In this document: positions 62,155-64,000 of the stretch, piece after piece
Position numbering within the stretch: the stretch's first letter is position 1
Layout of the letters: each line of letters opens with the position of its first letter
From: Limnobacter litoralis
GTDB lineage: Bacteria; Pseudomonadota; Gammaproteobacteria; Burkholderiales; Burkholderiaceae_B
Length of the DNA stretch: 64,000 nucleotides
NCBI RefSeq assembly: GCF_030160455.1
Contig: NZ_BSOJ01000006.1
Coordinates: 248,001-312,000 of the forward strand
Direction: 5' to 3'
Notes under the pieces: generated by a model
Databases searched by the model: none
Told to the model about the DNA's origin: nothing
What the model saw: the letters and a program-made list of their open reading frames with translations, nothing else
Position numbers and translations under genes: made by a program

Positions 62155-62354
62155 TTTTGGGGGTTCATGGCCAGTTGAAACAGGAATGGCCAGCGCTGGA
62201 ATGAGTCGAACACAGCCTGGTCATACTGGATGTCTTGATACATGTTGTGATCGAAACCTTCGAGCTGCGCGCTCAAGGTGTAGATGTCGTGTGCCGTGTC
62301 AACCGGCGGCATAAAAATAAACGGTGGGCTGTCGGGGTCGAATGGTTGACTCAT
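62151..62354 (-). CDS. bcsR: Cellulose biosynthesis protein BcsR
   Basis: The 67-residue protein ends with FDSFQRWPFLFQLAM, which matches the LKRWPLLAEFA end of E. coli BcsR (YhjR). The spacing, size and the location next to bcsG support the call. BcsR helps cellulose synthase assembly and activity in E. coli. There is no membrane segment. It follows bcsG on the minus strand with its start at 62354 adjacent to the bcsG stop. Confidence 0.75.
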   Translation of the reverse strand: MSQPFDPDSPPFIFMPPVDTAHDIYTLSAQLEGFDHNMYQDIQYDQAVFDSFQRWPFLFQLAMNPQN

Positions 62355-64000
62355 TTATTTGGCTGCTCCCAAAGGTTTCCAGGGCTCACCCGGGGTGTGA
62401 ATCAAAAACTGATTCTGCTTTTCCAGAATGGTGATGTCGCCCTGTTGTGCCACAAACCGTGTGGTCTTCAGACCTGCTGCAACCTGTGCCCAGTTGTTTT
62501 TGTCTTGATCGGTCGGGCTTAAGGTCATCCAGTTGTCAATCAGCCGGGTCAGTTGGAAGTAACTGGTTGGCTGCTTGATTTCAATCGGTGCGCTGTTGGT
62601 CGATTGTTCGGTCGCTTGTGGATCAATCCAGTAGCCCAGCACAGGCACTTCTGTGATGGCTGGGGTGGGCAATTCACGCAGACCCACCAGTTGCCCGTAC
62701 TCGCCCGTCATGCCTGCACCGTGTTCCGGAATAACAACCACCAGGGCGCGTTTGCCCGATTGCCTGATCAGGGCAATCACGCTCTCAATGTCGTCAAGCA
62801 GACCGCTGAGTCGAATCGGGTAGCTTTGTACACTGCTCATGCGATGGTTGGGCAGCTGATTGCCGTCGTGCATGGTGATGGTGTTGTAGTACAAAGCAAC
62901 AGGGCCAGCGTCCTTGGCCATTCTCTGTTTCCACCAGGCTTTCAGGTAGTCGCCGTCTCGGGCCACCGGTGAGCCATCGAAGGCCACCGTGCCCAAGGCC
63001 ACCTGGTTGTACTGGATGGGCTGCGTGTAGGGTGCGCCAATGTTGTCAAGCACTTCAGTCTTGAAATTGTCGAAACTGCCGTTGTGATTCAGGCCCACTT
63101 CAATTTTGTAGCCCGCCTGATTCAGCTGATTAAACAGCAGGCATGATGGGTCGGCTCGTTGATACAGCGCATTGTGCTCAGGCTGTCCGCAACTGCTGCG
63201 CAGAAGTCTGAGCGCAGCAGGGCCGGAATAACTGGTGGCGGAATTGAAATGCGTGAAGACAAAATTGGCTTGCTTGAGCAGTGGATGCTGAGTTTGTTTG
63301 GCGAAACGAAGATCTGACCAAGCGAGCGAGCAGATGTGCAAAAACACAAGATCGAAGTCGGGCTGCCCGATGCCTCGGGTGAAGTGATTCAGCGCGATTG
63401 CTTTTTGCTCCTGGAAGAATAGGGTCAAGATGGATTGCGGGCTGTCTGTGCTTTCGCTGCCGGGCGCACCTTGACCATCCAGCAGATTTCTGGCCTTTTG
63501 CAGCTTTGCAAAATCCTGCGGGCCCAGCGCGATTTGTTCAGCCGCCAAGGCGCCATCTCTGACCGGTGTGTAATGCGCGGCTTGCAGTGGGGCCTGGTTT
63601 TGCGACTTGCCTGGCAGCAGCAGGCCGATGCAGACCAAAGCCAGTGTGCCGCCCACCCAGGAAGTGATGCGTAAATAGCGATACAACACCCGCAAAGCCA
63701 ACAGGCCAATGGCAACGCCCCAAAGCAGGGTGGGCGAGATCGACCGTTGAACCAGCTCCAGCAGGTAGTCACCTGAAAAGTTGCGAAGAGCCAGAATTTC
63801 GTCAAACAGTTGGGTGGACAACACCAGTCCAAATTCGTGCAGCGCGAGTACAAACGCCAAGGGCAGGAAAATCAGCAATGACAAGGCCACCTTCAGGCCA
63901 GCGCGTCGAATGGGCATCCACTGGAACGCCAGCAGGGCGACAAACAGCAAGAGATTGAGCCAGGGGGACATTTGAAGTTTGCCACCCAGTTGCAAGCCTA
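62355..64000 (-). CDS. bcsG: Cellulose phosphoethanolamine transferase BcsG (N-terminus outside window)
   Basis: About 548 residues of BcsG are visible. The N-terminal membrane part (helices in LLLFVALLAFQW, VALSLLIFLPLAFVLAL and others) is followed by a periplasmic alkaline-phosphatase-fold domain. FNSATSYSGPAALRLLRSSCGQPEHNALYQ is the BcsG signature with the likely nucleophile Ser in the NSATSYSG segment; YNTITMHDG and VVIPEHGAG hold metal-binding residues. E. coli BcsG adds phosphoethanolamine to cellulose. The frame is open to the edge: the TTG at 63995 is not a credible start, and about 30 residues appear to lie outside. The rest of the bcs operon is probably to the right. Confidence 0.9.
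   Translation of the reverse strand, partial: GLQLGGKLQMSPWLNLLLFVALLAFQWMPIRRAGLKVALSLLIFLPLAFVLALHEFGLVLSTQLFDEILALRNFSGDYLLELVQRSISPTLLWGVAIGLLALRVLYRYLRITSWVGGTLALVCIGLLLPGKSQNQAPLQAAHYTPVRDGALAAEQIALGPQDFAKLQKARNLLDGQGAPGSESTDSPQSILTLFFQEQKAIALNHFTRGIGQPDFDLVFLHICSLAWSDLRFAKQTQHPLLKQANFVFTHFNSATSYSGPAALRLLRSSCGQPEHNALYQRADPSCLLFNQLNQAGYKIEVGLNHNGSFDNFKTEVLDNIGAPYTQPIQYNQVALGTVAFDGSPVARDGDYLKAWWKQRMAKDAGPVALYYNTITMHDGNQLPNHRMSSVQSYPIRLSGLLDDIESVIALIRQSGKRALVVVIPEHGAGMTGEYGQLVGLRELPTPAITEVPVLGYWIDPQATEQSTNSAPIEIKQPTSYFQLTRLIDNWMTLSPTDQDKNNWAQVAAGLKTTRFVAQQGDITILEKQNQFLIHTPGEPWKPLGAAK

Overview
The window looks like a chromosomal segment of a betaproteobacterium of the order Burkholderiales. 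The support is the MetX-MetW pair, the proteobacterial gshA-gshB genes followed by a mannose-type EIIA-HPr-EI cluster, a fused IcmF mutase, a TAXI-type TRAP transporter with its DUF1850 partner, and protein sequences of Burkholderiales type. A Limnobacter-like genus is my guess, not a demonstrated fact. I see no rRNA, tRNA, CRISPR array, transposase, integrase or phage gene.

Layout. 1-5.2 kb: DUF3501 fragment, ComM, UbiK, then a nitrogen-control operon (TorF-like porin, glnK, amtB) behind a perfect NtrC site and a sigma54-type promoter. 5.3-10.1 kb: gshA, gshB and a regulatory PTS (EIIA-Man, HPr, EI). 10.1-19.3 kb: metX-metW, a DUF4212-like membrane protein, icmF, a VIT1-type transporter, a cupin, a GNAT enzyme and lipB-lipA. 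19.3-22.4 kb: a TetR regulator, a frameshifted glutathione-transferase pseudogene, and a Fur-box-preceded cupredoxin-FTR1 iron uptake pair.

22.3-26.8 kb is the scarred part. A type VI secretion remnant (kinase, tagF, 3' end of tssM) abuts, near 25,260, the 3' end of a large filamentous-haemagglutinin-like adhesin gene on the other strand. Both genes have lost their 5' parts at the same point, which suggests one large deletion. 26.9-33.2 kb: a MAPEG protein faces a four-gene operon encoding three c-type cytochromes (five CxxCH motifs in total; the largest is RoxA/MauG-like) and a six-helix membrane protein. This is the least explained system in the window.

33.7-45.9 kb: DUF4870, an NlpC/P60 lipoprotein, a TAXI-TRAP transporter with DUF1850, a methyltransferase, a FadL-type porin, HtpX, a NhaR-like regulator, an AEC transporter and RlhA. 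45.9-49.9 kb: a phosphate transport cluster in the order pstC-pstA-pstB-pstS with two Pho-box candidates and a double terminator. 49.9-62.2 kb is rich in lipid-related and redox genes: a PhaC-like protein, a PaaX-like regulator, a YhdH/AcuI-type reductase, two EamA transporters, a tandem GST-N protein, a class II aldolase, an old-yellow-enzyme-type oxidoreductase, a Metal_hydrol family protein, a thioesterase, a nuclease, a crotonase and a WS/DGAT acyltransferase. The right edge holds bcsR and most of bcsG, so a cellulose-synthesis locus probably continues beyond the window.
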